Positions 45,589 through 57,549 of a stretch of 64,000 bases of DNA are shown one piece after another (within the stretch, counting starts at the first letter, position 1; every line of letters starts with the position of its first letter). A program made the translations under genes and the position numbers. This stretch comes from Neoconidiobolus thromboides FSU 785 (lineage: Eukaryota > Entomophthoromycota > Entomophthoromycetes > Entomophthorales > Neoconidiobolaceae): NCBI GenBank assembly GCA_025603075.1, contig MU626301.1, positions 62,001 through 126,000 on the forward strand, written 5' to 3'. The notes below the pieces were generated by a model. It saw nothing but the letters and a program-made list of their open reading frames with translations, searched no databases and had not been told where the DNA came from.

Positions 45589-48500
45589 ATGTCTTTAGAA
45601 AAAGCTACTAGCTCAAATAGTTGCTTTGCGCTAAGTAAAGAAAGAGTCGCTTCTTTAGTTGCTGATAAGTCTTTCGATGAGTTAAAGGCATTAAATGGAG
45701 TTGAAGGTATAATGAAAGAGTTAAAGGTTAATTCAGTTAAAAAAGGGCTAAGTTCTGATGAAACGTTGATTCCAGGTCAAGTGCTAGAAAAGAAAGATTT
45801 CGGAAGTTTCATTCATCGTAAAGAATACTATGGAAAAAATGTAAGCATATTCATTATTTTATTTATAGCATTTACTTTAATATTTAGATTTTACCTGAAG
45901 TTAAACCTCGCTCATTGTTTTCTTTAATGTTTGAAGCTTACCAAGATCCTACGTTGAGTATATCACTATGTTGTCACATTATAATTAACTAACATATTTA
46001 AATAGTCATGTTAAGCATTGCTTCATTAATTTCATTAATAATTGGTGTTTATGAAGATTCTTTAAAGGATCCCAGCTTAAATGAACCAAAATTAGGCTGG
46101 GTTGAAGGTATAATTTTTAACATTTTAAAATTTTTTAAACTTATTTTAAGGTGTCGCTATTCAAATTGCTGTTTTGATTGTTATATTAACCAATGCTATC
46201 AATGATTATCAAAAGGAAAAACAATTCCGAATTTTAAATGCCAAGAAAGAAGATCGCTTAGTTAAGGTTATAAGAGATAGCTTACAACAAGAAATATCCG
46301 TTTATAAATTAGTTGTTGGTGACGTTGTTTTATTAGAGCCTGGAGAAATAATTCCTGTTGACTGCTTATTGGTTGAAGGCTTTAATATTATTTGTGATGA
46401 ATCGTCTGCTACTGGAGAATCTGAGGCAATCAAAAAAGGAAAAGTAGAAAACAGCTTGGATCCCTTTTTGTTATCTGGTTCAAAAGTATTATCTGGCGTA
46501 GGTAAAGCAATAGTTGTTGCAGTAGGTGAAAATTCATTTGCTGGCAAAACCTTGATGTCAATGAGAGAAGAAAGTGATGACACCACCCCACTTCAAGAAA
46601 AATTAGGTGATTTAGCCAACCAAATATCTATTTTCGGCCTTGCAGCCGCTATTGTTATTGTTATTGTTCTGGTAGCAATATATAGTATGGATGTATACAA
46701 TGGTAAAATAAATCCAAGTACTACCGAAATGTTTTCAATGGGAGTCAATATTATTGTACAAGCAATCACTATCGTTGTTGTTGCTGTTCCAGAGGGACTT
46801 CCGATGGCTGTCACTCTAGCTCTTGCCTATGCAACAACTCAGATGATTAAAGATAATAATCTTGTTCGTGTACTTGCTTCTTGTGAAACGATGGGAAATG
46901 CAACAGTGTTATGTAGTGATAAGACTGGAACCCTTACATTAAATGAAATGACAGTGGTAAAAGGACAAATAGCTAAGGTCAATTTTGAAGATTCAGATGT
47001 ATTAAAGGGTAATTTGGACTTTGCTGTATCTGAATTGCTGTGCAAAGCAATTTCATGTAATTCTTCTGCATTTGAAGGTAAAGATGAAAAAGGGAATATC
47101 AATTTGATTGGATCTAGAACTGAATGTGCACTCTTAAGTTTTATTCAAGGTATGGGACATGACTTTATGAAGACAAGAGAGGAAAACAATATTGTTAAAG
47201 TTTATCCATTTTCTTCTGAAGTAAAATCAATGACAACCATAGTTGAGTTAAACAAGGACAAATGTCGTTTATTTAGTACTGGGGCATCTGAGATTTTATT
47301 AGAAAAGTCAAAGTTTTATTTAGATAAAGATAACGTAATTAATGAGATTGATGCTGAGCAATTTGATAGATTTAATCAAACTATTTCAGTAATGGCAGAT
47401 GAAAGTTTAAGAACCATTGCAATCGGATATAAAGATATACAACGCAATGTTGTTTCAGATAAAAATGATTTGGAATCTCTAATTTTAATTGGTATTGTTG
47501 GTATTGAAGATCCTTTAAGAGAAGGGGTAACAAATTCTATGGAAATATTTAAAAAGGCAGGTGTACAGGTTAAAATGATCACTGGTGATAACTTAAAAAC
47601 CGCATGTGCAATTGCAAAAAAAGCAGGGATCTTAACTACAGGTGGTATTGCAATGACTGGGAATGAGTTTAATAAATTAAATGGTGAACAAAGATTAGCT
47701 GTTTTGCCAAAATTACAAGTGTTAGCAAGGTCTTCACCATCGGATAAACTCAATATTGTAAAAGGTTTAAAGCAGCTAGATGAAGTTGTTGCAATGACTG
47801 GTGATGGTACAAATGATGGTCCTGCACTCAAATTAAGTGATGTTGGTTTTGGAATGGGAATATGTGGTACTGAAGTTGCAAAAGAAGCTTCATCAATTAT
47901 TTTAATGGATGACAATTTTAATTCCATTGTCAATGCACTTAGATGGGGAAGATCTATCAACAATTCGGTTAAGAAATTTTTACAGTTCCAAATTACTGTT
48001 AACATTGTTGCAGTAATAACATCTTTCTACTCTTCTGTTGTTGACCCAAACCATCGCTCAGTTCTTAGTACTGTACAACTATTATGGGTAAATCTAATTA
48101 TGGATACATTAGCTGCTTTGGCTTTGGCAACTGAACCCCCTACTGACGATTTAATAGATTCTTATCCTGCCTCAAAGAAAGCTTCTTTAATTTCATACAA
48201 AATGTGGAAGCATATTATTGGACAATCAGTATTTCAATTAATTGTAACACTTTTATTACTTGATTATGGTGAACATATATTATTTAACGATAATGATATT
48301 AATGTATTAAATACAGCCGTATTTAATACATTTGTATTTTTACAAGTGTTTAATCAATTTAATTGTCGTAGAATTTGTGATCAAAAGAATGTTTTCGAAA
48401 ACATATCAAATAATTTAGTGTTTAATATTATTCAAGTTATTGTTGTAGTTGGGCAACTATTTTTGGTTCAATTTGGTGGTAACTATTTTTCAACTACTCC

Positions 48501-48675
48501 ACTTACTTTATACCAACACCTCATAACTATTGCAATCGGTTCTCTCTCTTTACCAATAGGACTTGTATTAAGATTAATTCCAGAGCCAAAATCATCAACA
48601 AACCAACATCATACTCCTTTAGTTTCAATTGAACAACTCGAAAAAGAGCACCTTCAAAATAAAAAAGTAAATTGA
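45589..48675 (+). CDS. pmc1: P-type Ca2+-ATPase, PMCA/Pmc1 type
   Basis: Calcium pump (P2B ATPase) that removes cytosolic Ca2+ into the vacuole or out of the cell. Four exons (45589-45840, 45888-45957, 46006-46107, 46151-48675), 982 residues. Visible: DESSATGESE in the actuator domain; PEGLPMAVTLALAYAT in M4; the phosphorylation site SDKTGTLTLNEMT (Asp about 398); MITGDN; TGDGTNDGPALKLSDVGFGMG (about 690-705); M5-M6 with QFQITVNIVAVI and LLWVNLIMDTLAALALATEPP, where the N and D ligate calcium. The C-terminus after M10 is short (about 35 residues) and I see no clear calmodulin-binding helix, as in fungal Pmc1. Shorter than yeast Pmc1 (1,173). Counterpart of calcineurin in calcium control. Confidence 0.95.
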
Positions 48676-48978
48676 TTCTAGATAAATGGGATTTTGTTCT
48701 TAATAAAAAAAACTAATAAAACTAATATTTACCATTTATCACGTATTATTTAACTTTTACTTCGTTACTACTTAATAACAACTCAACATCTATACAATAT
48801 TCACAAGTGAATCCTATTTAGGTTAGATTACAATTATATCATTTTTAAATCGTTGAACGCTATACTGAAACTTCAAGTTAATAAAAAACAAAAGCAAGAA
48901 TTAAAGAATAATGTGCTAAATATTATAATCTTGTAGCTTTTATTTATACTTTATTAATGCTTTTGCCTTTTAATATAT

Positions 48979-49078
48979 GGGGATGTATTTTCATGTTTAA
49001 GAATTTTACTAACAAATTTTCCGCTTAAATAGTGCTTAAAAAATCGAAAAAATAATGAAGTCAAAAAAAAACACTCCC
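48979..49078 (+). mobile_element. MITE family A copy 11 (near-consensus)
   Basis: ggggatgtattttcatgttt ... aaaaaacactccc, ATAT at 48975-48978 and 49079-49082. Confidence 0.8.
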
Positions 49079-49136
49079 ATATAATAAAAGTGATTATAAT
49101 AGTTCGTATATCTTTTACAATATACTTAACATACAT

Positions 49137-49228
49137 GAGTATATTTTATGTTTAAAATTTTAATAACAATTTTCCACTCGAATAGTGCTTAAAAAATGCA
49201 AAAGCAATGAAGCCAAAAAAAACACCTT
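49137..49228 (+). mobile_element. MITE family A copy 12 (older copy)
   Basis: gagtatattttatgtttaaa ... aaaaaaaacacctt. Ends are mutated, core is typical (aatagtgcttaaaaaatgca). Its exact right end and target duplication are uncertain. Confidence 0.65.
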
Positions 49229-50318
49229 TATATATCCCAATTTCTATCTAAATGTATACTTATTTTAAAAGCCAGATTAAATACTTTTAACTAGAAACTA
49301 CCTAAGTTATAATACAATTAAAACATACATACTAGTTAAAATGTTGATGATAGGTAATGCATCGTAACATTTTATAATGATGTGATAGTAAAACATAAAA
49401 AATGCCATTGATATAATCTAAAAATTTATATTGACAAAAATCTAATTTCCGATTTTATAAAGAAATATACTTGATATAGATGTTAGATCAAAAATTGAGT
49501 TCTTCCTACTTTATAAACAATGTTCTAAAAACCAGGCTGGGTAAGTAAACCTTTTTACAATTAGCTCTTTAGAATAGATATATAAAGGAAGTAGTGTAAA
49601 GGAAGTAGTAGATATAAATCAGTTGCTGCTTAAAGATATAAGAAAAGGTGCAAAAGGAATGTATAGTGTAAAGTTGTTTGTTATAGTTGAAGAGTGCAAC
49701 AAAAAATGAGTGTTTTTTAACAACCCATGACTAAATTTTGAACCATTATAACCTTTTTTTACTATTTTTGATTATAAGATTTAGTGTTCTCGTTTTTTGT
49801 CCGAAGTTTGTCCATATAAAACATGACAGATTAGATGACAAAATTAAATTAACAGTAGAACATGAGGTGGCTATAAATGGGCATAAGATTTATTTAAACT
49901 TATTATGTATTAAAAGATGAAGTAAGGTTTTTTTGTTTATCATATATGGGCCAATTTTTGCTAATTTTAATGCTTCCAGTTTACTGCAAATTTATAAAAA
50001 TATTGCAGAAAAAATAGCTTTTTGCATAATTTTTGGAAAGCTATTTAGTTTTATACAAGTTCAAATCAGAAAAATAGAAGCTTTAATCTGATCTTTAGAC
50101 TTATTAAAAAATATCATAACTAAAAAAACATCACAAATAATAAAAACTTTATGAATATTGAGATACTTGATATATTTTATTGTATAAGATATATTCATTG
50201 TTTTTAGTAAATCTTCAACTTTTTTGAAAATAAGTAAACTCGTTTTAATTGGTAAGAATATTTTTATAAAATTGTTTTTTCAAATTTTGATTCAATTTTA
50301 AAAGTTTAGAATTTAAAA

Positions 50319-51114
50319 ATGAATGTTACTAGAATTATATCCTCATCATCAAAAAGTAAATACCAATCAAGTTAAATAATATGACTCTAACTTTAATATA
50401 TAGGTAGTATAAGTAAAAGATGGTCTTGTTTCTCTACTATTTCAAAAGGTATTTCGCCATTATATTATTTAAACACATTTAATGCTCTCATTAGTTATGA
50501 ATAGTGAAGATATTTCTTCTTTTAAATTTAAAACAAAAGAGGACCTTATTTCAAATCCACCAAAAACTGCCTTTAATCGTAAGGTAGCTGATAGAAAATT
50601 ATATTTAATCCAAGGATATTATGAAAGATTACAAAGTCCGTTAGTAATGGTGTATCAACATAACAATTTAAATGTTCCAGAATACAGAGCTTTACAACAA
50701 CAAGTAGCTAAGTTGGGATGCAGGGTACAAACCACACGTACTGGTATAATGAAAACTGCATTAAGAGATTCTCCTTTTGAAGCTATGAGAACGTTGTTTA
50801 ATGGCCCAACTTTAATCATTTATGCTCATGATTTAAAAGAAGGAGAAACTACGTCTTCTGCCGCTAAGAAAGTACATGATTCTTTAGCAAAGAACAAAAA
50901 GCTCATTTTTATTGGTGCTAAAGCTGAACAGTTCTTATTCAGTGAAGCAACTTTCAGCCACTTTATGAGTTTACCTTCACTCCAAACCTTACAAGCACAA
51001 TTGCTTGGCTCACTTCAAGTCCAACCCTCTCGTCTTATCTCTTTATTGGGACAAGAATCGCAACTTCTTTCTCGTCTCCTTACACAACACAAGGAAAATC
51101 AAGAATCTAAATAG
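50319..51114 (+). CDS. Mitochondrial ribosomal protein uL10m (Mrpl11-like)
   Basis: Stalk-base protein of the mitochondrial large subunit. Three exons (50319-50355, 50404-50448, 50495-51114), 233 residues. The first ~27 residues (MNVTRIISSSSKSSISKRW...) form a Ser/Arg/Lys-rich presequence. The body begins FNRKVADRKLYLIQGYYERL and continues with LVMVYQHNNLNVPEYRALQQ, LGCRVQTTRTGIMK, FEAMRTLFNGPTLIIYAHD, and a helix-rich C-terminus ending SRLLTQHKENQESK. The uL10 fold order is clear. The ATG at 50482 seen in the long frame lies in the second intron and is not the start. Confidence 0.87.
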
Positions 51115-51300
51115 ACAAATAAAAAAGTATTAATTTTAAATTAAAAGTGTTAATAAATAGCTAGTTTTGGAACTAACTAAAAAAACTGATAGCTTTTCTG
51201 AATATAGATCTATTTCATATTTCTAACCTTTAATAGTTTATAATTAAAAACAGTATATCAATTTCATGTAATGTAAAGATATAATTGTAAATTTGTCTCT

Positions 51301-52359
51301 TTATTCTACGATTTTATAAATTTGACTCAATGTATGATCTAATGAAGCCAAATCGTGTGCAAATGATCTAAGAATCTGTGCTTCAAGGAAATGAACTTGG
51401 CTTCCTACTATGATTAAAGAGTGTAAAGGTTCTCCCATGTCAACTTCTTCAGCCATTTGTTTTAAAGTTGAACAAACGATCTTTTGAGTTGGAGAACCAA
51501 TTCTAGCAATACCAATTACTAAAGTGTTATCAGGATGATAAACTCCCTCATTTCTTTTTTCTTCAATTTCGATAAGCTGTTGAGCAGCAAGGCTTGCTGA
51601 CATATAACGTGGAGGTTCATATATTTTACGTCCTCTAAATAAAGGCATAAATAAATGGTCACTTGATTTGAGTTATTTAAATTACCTAGCCATGTTTTCA
51701 TAACTTTGTTCTTTAACCTTGATATCTATAAAGTTTTAAAATGGTGTTTCTAAATATAAAACTACACTACCTAATAGGCACAATGTATGTAGCCCAATAT
51801 TTGTGTTTGCTTTTATTTTATCATAGAATGAATCTGGTCTCCAATTATCATTAAAAAATACAATCGAAATGGTTTGACCAAAGTTATATAATTGCAATCC
51901 ACATGCACCAACAGCGTTCATAATTGATGCATTATGAATAGATTCAACTTTTATACCTAGTTCTCGAGCACGAATAACTAAATCAGTATGAGTCGTAGCC
52001 CTTTTGAAGTTATTTTTTAATTTCATATATAAATAATAAAATTACCCAAATGGATCTCCAACTACTAAGAAAGCAACATTATTCTCTTTAGCTTCTTCCA
52101 ACATTAAATCGCAACCAGATTCTACCATTTCTCTATCTGCTACTTCGACCTTTTTACCATATAGTGCTTCCTATAAATTAAATTAAAAATTAAACATTTG
52201 ATAGTTACTTAAAATTCTCATTACCAATTTTGAAGTTTCAACAGTTAAGATAGAGGTGTAATGCTCCAAATAAATTTTCTCACATGATTTAACAGCATTT
52301 AAACCCTTGACAGTAATGTCATATTCGTCACATAATCCCAATCCTACAATATATAACAT
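51301..52359 (-). CDS. dph5: Diphthine methyl ester synthase (Dph5)
   Basis: SAM-dependent methyltransferase that methylates the diphthine precursor on eEF2. About five exons from ATG 52359. Sequence: [20 protein letters not shown] (the family usually has GLGLGDE; here Cys replaces the last Gly), [96 protein letters not shown], then [32 protein letters not shown] and the C-terminal [12 protein letters not shown] and [12 protein letters not shown]. Length about 285 as expected. Convergent with uL10m (about 190 bp). Confidence 0.96.
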
Positions 52360-52878
52360 TTTTTTACTTTATAAAATTAAAAGACAGATTTTCAAAATTT
52401 TAATTTTAGTGCATATATCGAATTAAACTAATATTTTCTAGTATTTTATTTTACGAATGAAGTCTTAAGATTTATAAACTGGTATTTAAAAATACTATAA
52501 TGGTTCTTCACTTAGTCTTGTTGATATATATGTCAACGGTGTTTTTGGTAAATGGCTATATTATGGTTTTTTAAAAAGAAATGTAAGTTTCGCCATTTAT
52601 TAAACACAAACGATTATTAAATAGAACGAATAATTTTGCCGTAAAAGTTTAAATGGTTTCTAGACAATAGTAATATATACGCTAGTTTAATACTATAACA
52701 GTTTTTTATACCTTTTAGACTTGAATGAATTTTTTACAGTGATAATTTTACTATGGATTAGTACGCTTACAGATAATATCATAAGGCTAATAATGTTAAT
52801 AATCTAAAAAATAGGATAAAGTATTTGCATAAAATAAGAAGTCAAACTGTTTAAATAAAAAACTCAAGTTTCTGGTAT
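52360..52878. other. Divergent promoter region dph5/smp3
   Basis: About 520 bp AT-rich, divergent genes on both sides. Nothing else seen. Confidence 0.5.
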
Positions 52879-55164
52879 ATGAAAATTAAAAATAAAAACA
52901 TAATTAAAGATAAATTGATTGATTCTATTTTATTAAAAGATAGAAAGGTATTTATCAGGATTTATCTAACTTTAATATTTGTTCGGTTCCTCTTATCTTA
53001 TAGTTTTGGATACATTCATCCTGATGAGTTTTTTCAATCTGGTGAAATCTTAGCAAGTAACTTACAGAACAATTTTGTACAAATTTATCTAATGTTGGTG
53101 TTTTAGGAGATATTTTGGATATAGATACTTTAGTTACTTGGGAGTTTAATCCTTCATTTCCTTGTCGGTCAATAGTATTCCCGTAAAGCAGTTTAATGTA
53201 AATTAATATATTATAAATTTTGGTATTATAGATATATATTTGGGGCACCGCCATTTTACGCATTTAAATTCTTAATTAAGTACTATCCATCATTTAATTC
53301 GACCTTATTTTTATATATCTTTCAGAGAACTTATTCAACTATTTTGAGTTTATTAATTGACTTTTCACTTTATAAGCTAATAGAGGATAAGTTGACTGTT
53401 AAAAGAGGATTATTGTTATTATGGTCAACCAGCTATTTAGTCACAAGTTATTTTACTCATTCTTTTTCTAATTCTGCTGAAACTATAATATTGGGAATAT
53501 GTTTATTATCAGGAAAATTTTCCTATAATTACTCTATAAAAGGGTTTGATGAAAGGATAGGTTTAAAAAATAAGAGATTATTGGTAATTACATAAGCCAA
53601 CTATAAATGATAATATAATATTTTGATTTTAGACTCGTTTTATACTAGGGCTCTTTGTGTCTATTGGAGTTATGACACGCGTCACCTTTATCTTTTTCTT
53701 ACTACCATTGTCATTTTACTGTATTTATTGTTCATTCAAAGGTATAATGTTTGTCAAAAAAAGGTAAACTTCGTTATTGTATAAATATTTTATGCATAAA
53801 TTAACATATTAATAGATATAGATTGTGGTTATGGTTATTTAGAGAATCCTTTTTTATAATTTCATTTATAGCATCATTGTATTTATTTGTATTTATCGAT
53901 TCAGTTTATTTTCGAAACGATCTAAAGCTGAGTGATGGGCTATATCCTAGCAAAATTAAAGACAAACTTATATTTACATTTTTAAATAACATCAGATATA
54001 ACATGAATAGTGATAACCTAGCTATTCATGGTATTCATCCAAGATATTTAAACTTAATAGTCAATATGCCTTTGCTATTTTTGCCATGCATTATAGCAAT
54101 TATAGTTGACTATAAAGCTATGATGACAAATTACATCTCAAAGTGTAATTATTATTAACATAGATATGCTGATATTAATTATTTTTTAGTGATGCTAAGT
54201 ACTATAATCTCAGGTACTACTTTTCTTTCGTTTATCCCACATCAAGAACCAAGATTCTTGATTCCACTTAGTATACCTTACTTTGTATTAAGTAAATCTT
54301 TATTAAAGTTTCATGAAAAGAAATTTTTGGTAAGATTTCAATATCCGCTTTTAATATATTTAATAACATTTAATAATTTATTTATAGAATTTATGGTTGT
54401 TTTACAATATGCTCTTAGTCATGTTTTATTGCGGATTACACCAAGCTGGGGTTATACCTACGTTGATTCGTTTAAATAAGGATCCTGACATTAATTTAAA
54501 TTGTATTAATCTTCATAATGGTTTTGATACCTTTAATACTATTAAATGTAACGTTGATACAATAGGGAATGGAAGAGGTAATTTTATGATATACTACATT
54601 CATTTTTAAATAACTATTTGTTAGGTTTATGTGATAGCTATGTAACCTTTGTTTTTATGTATAAGTCTTTTATGGGACCGCGTCATCTTTTATATTCTAC
54701 CAATAATGATCAAAAACATACAATAATATTAAAAGATTTAATTGGAATAGATGATAATGAATTTCACAAATTTATAGAAAATTATCCGTCGCCTATTATA
54801 CAAACACACGATGGTTTGGATTCTATTTATTGGGAAAGAAAAAAAGATGAAATAACTAAGAGTATTACATGTTCGAGGTATTTAATATTATTTATGTATT
54901 TAAAGGTAACTAACGCTACTTACTAATAGAACTTTAGTTGTTACGACATCATCTCATATACAAAGTTGGAGTTCGAAAGCATTATTATCTGAATTAAAGT
55001 ATCACAATAGCTTCAACTATAATATGAGCATAATTTTAAAACAATTTCCTCATATTAATACTGATGAGATTGGTGTTATTATTCAACATTATTTGATAAA
55101 ATCAAAACCACTATCGCCGCTGGTATTATATACTACTCAGTTAATCAAAGTAATTAAAAATTAA
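52879..55164 (+). CDS. smp3: GPI mannosyltransferase 4 (Smp3/PIG-Z)
   Basis: ER multi-spanning glycosyltransferase (GT22) that adds the fourth mannose to the GPI core, essential in fungi. About nine exons. Near the N-terminus is GYIHPDEFFQS, the catalytic H-P-D-E motif of the family, followed by TWEFNP and RSIVFP. Then many hydrophobic segments, HGIHPRYLNLIVNMPLLF, SFIPHQEPRFLIPL and GLHQAGVIPTLIRL, which distinguish Smp3/PIG-Z from PIG-B. Several introns carry stops, so the gene appears as separate fragments. The C-terminal third (after 54618) is poorly conserved but in frame to the stop at 55164. Convergent with the EF-hand gene, 61 bp between stops. Confidence 0.88.
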
Positions 55165-55225
55165 CATATAAGATAATTGGATAAATATTTTAATTATGCA
55201 AATAATAAAAGAATATTCAAAGTTA

Positions 55226-55839
55226 TTAATTATTACTATTATCTAAGCGATCCATTAATTTACAAAACTCTTTTAAGCTTAGCTTGATTTCCTTTCTATT
55301 ATCATTCACACCAAATATAACGTTTGATAACCAATTGAAATCAAATCCTTTATCACCATCGATATCATTGTCATATGTTTTTTGATTTTTAGCTATTTCT
55401 AACATATCAATTAGTTCCTCATCCGGAATTGGATCTTTTCTCAAAGCTGCTGGGTTGAGGTCACCAGATATTCTACGTAGATCATTTAAATTAATATATC
55501 CTTTCGAGTCTTTATCTACCAAACGAAAAATATCAATGTAATGCTTTACTGGGTCAAATACTAGCTATAAAATTATTATTTGGTATAATTTTAACAATTT
55601 AATAATATTACCATTGCAGTTTCTGCCAGATCTTTGAATTTTCCAAAATTAATTGGAGCCGAATTTTTATTTAATCCTTCAGCTTCTAGTAATTGGTGCT
55701 TCAAATCATCATTTTTAATATTTATATTTATAGCTCTTAGTGAAGGAATTATATCTTCAATGCTCAATAATTTTGTATTGGGATCACAGAATGCTTTAAA
55801 GGAATGATAAGGGTCATAAACATTGCTATTATTATCCAT
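55226..55839 (-). CDS. EF-hand protein, divergent centrin-like
   Basis: 188 residues, two exons (55839-55612 and 55564-55226). Two lobes: in the N-terminal lobe the EF-hand pattern is eroded (STKLLSIEDIIPSLRA), with few calcium ligands. The C-terminal lobe has IFRLVDKDSKGYINLNDLRRIS, which resembles centrin's third EF-hand with a full loop, followed by an 18-residue insert-like stretch (about NPAALRKDPIPDEELIDM) and a last hand with an Asp/Gly-rich loop, DNDIDGDKG. Overall it looks like a centrin/calmodulin relative that has kept one or two calcium sites. Possible spindle-pole or mitotic role is inference only. Confidence 0.7.
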
Positions 55840-55946
55840 CTTAATTAAAAATCAACCAACAATTTTTCATTTCATACTTAAATTAGACTGCAAAAGTTAG
55901 TTTATATTCTGCAACCTGTAATTTGCTTTTTTACTTTTTTATTAAA

Positions 55947-56210
55947 ATGGCCAAAAAAGCTAAAGCACGGTATTTCAACACTAACTTAAATATGTTAAAT
56001 TCTAATATATAAAAGCACAATATTAGTTAAATTATTAAGTACTGCCAAAACTGGTTATTTCTATGTACGTTCTAGACCTCGTGTTTCGCCCAAATTATCT
56101 TTTATGAAATTTGATCCAAAAAGTAAGTTAGCAAATATTTATTATACATTCTTTTAATCATAATTTTAGTTAATCAACATGTGCTTTTTACTGAAAGTAA
56201 AATGAAATAA
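55947..56210 (+). CDS. Mitochondrial ribosomal protein bL33m
   Basis: Small large-subunit protein. Three exons (55947-55969, 56016-56122, 56170-56210), 56 residues. Reads MAKKAKARTILVKLLSTAKT, then GYFYVRSRPR, KLSFMKFDP and a C-terminal HVLFTESKMK, matching bL33 (yeast Mrpl39) throughout. The acceptor at 56015 is required: the later AG at 56026 would give an immediate stop. Too short and split to show up as an open frame. Confidence 0.92.
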
Positions 56211-56476
56211 TAGAATAAAGATTAGATTAATACCACTTTTTATCATTATAAATCAAATAAAATAGTTTTGTAATAAACCGAAGTATCATTATTTTGATGT
56301 GTTTAAATAGGAAAATTATCAAAATTTTATTGTTAAGATTTATTATAGTTTTAAGTATTAAGTTTATTAGCTTTATTTTTTAATATACTCAAACAAAAGG
56401 TTACATAATTAAAGCCAGGTGTAGAGTTTTTTAAATAATTTTATTTCAAATTTGTAACAAGATCGAAGCTTTATTT

Positions 56477-57154
56477 TCATGGAGAAACATACTTGAATTC
56501 TCCTGAACGAGTGACAACAGGGAATACTATGCTTGATAAAGACTTTTCTCCTTCTTCTAAACCAGCAGTAATTGTTTCACCAGCTATTACTGGCCCAACA
56601 CCTTTTGGAGTACCAGTTAATATCAAATCCCCTTCCTCTAAGCGCATGATTTGAGAAACGTGAGAAATGAGTTGAGGTATTTTAAACATCATGTCTGAAG
56701 TATTTCCGTTTTGTTTAACAATATCGTTTACTTTTAGCCATAATTTTAAATTATGAGGATCTTGAACTTTATCTTTTTCAATAAAAGAACCTACAGGGGT
56801 GAAAGTATCAAACCCTTTTGCGGCTGACCAGGGTAGACCTTTTTTTTTAACATCATTTTGCATATTTCTTGCAGTCATATCAATAGCTAATGTATAACCT
56901 GAAACATAATCAAATGCCTTTTCGGGCTCGATATCTCTACCTTCTTTTCCAATAACTACACCTAACTCAATCTCATAATGACAATCGCATCCGTTTGGCA
57001 ATTCAATCGAATTTGGCGCTTGAACATAAGAGCTGGTAGGCTTAAGGAAGAAAAAAGGTGCTTTTGGTACAGCATTATTTAATTCCTTAGCATGGTCCAC
57101 AAAGTTACGGCCAATAGCAATGACTTTTTTTCCTACTCTACAGAAATCTTTCAT
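56477..57154 (-). CDS. Acylpyruvase / oxaloacetate decarboxylase, FAHD1-like (copy 2)
   Basis: 225 residues, intronless; paralogue of 3576-4253, facing the other way. All catalytic features are kept: GKKVIAIGRNF with the His and Glu of DHAKEL, FFLKPTSSYVQAPNSIELP, YEIELGVVIGKEG (metal-binding E-x-E), AIDMTARNMQ (metal Asp), KGFDTFTPVG and LTGTPKGVGP. This copy looks closer to the usual fungal and animal FAHD1 consensus than copy 1, which has drifted in the last third. Same reaction expected; a split of substrate or compartment is possible. Confidence 0.94.
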   Translation of the reverse strand: MKDFCRVGKKVIAIGRNFVDHAKELNNAVPKAPFFFLKPTSSYVQAPNSIELPNGCDCHYEIELGVVIGKEGRDIEPEKAFDYVSGYTLAIDMTARNMQNDVKKKGLPWSAAKGFDTFTPVGSFIEKDKVQDPHNLKLWLKVNDIVKQNGNTSDMMFKIPQLISHVSQIMRLEEGDLILTGTPKGVGPVIAGETITAGLEEGEKSLSSIVFPVVTRSGEFKYVSP

Positions 57155-57549
57155 GGTATTATTAAGCTTAAGTTACTTTATTTTTTAGATTTAATTAAAT
57201 TTCGATAAGCTTATAATTTTATTTGTCATTCATATTAAATGACTATTGTATCATAGGATTTATTTAAAGCTTAAACAATTCTTTAAAGTTTGGGATATTT
57301 AAATCAAAAAGTTACATTCAATAATAACAACCTATTTTCGTTCATTAATTTGATTAGCAAATCATTTCTTGACTTTTACTTGAATTAACAAATTAAAATT
57401 CATAAATTTCTATTAAGTTATTGGGCTGTTAACTTTATATGTTCAATCTATAATTTGGAGCAAAATAATTGCATAATCTACAGCAAAAATCTAAAATTGG
57501 ATAATTTTTTGGGTCAAATAGTATCAATCAAATACGATAAGCATTTATT
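57155..57549. other. Divergent promoter region between FAHD1 copy 2 and the GLTSCR1-domain gene
   Basis: About 395 bp AT-rich; nothing further seen. Confidence 0.5.

Larger units (their letters stand above)
48676..50318. other. 1.6-kb spacer with two MITEs in tandem orientation
   Basis: MITE copies 11 (48979-49078) and 12 (49137-49228), same orientation, 58 bp apart. The rest, including a 60-codon frame at 49738-49920, shows nothing I can support. Confidence 0.5.

Noticed and set aside
47376-48005. 209-codon minus-strand frame
   Set aside because: Lies entirely opposite conserved ATPase motifs of the calcium pump; a shadow.
48954-49136. 60-codon minus-strand frame
   Set aside because: Consists of MITE copy 11 and flanking DNA; no protein-like features.
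50482-50494. ATG at 50482 as start of uL10m
   Set aside because: It lies in an intron; splicing from upstream exons provides a proper mitochondrial presequence and keeps the conserved frame.
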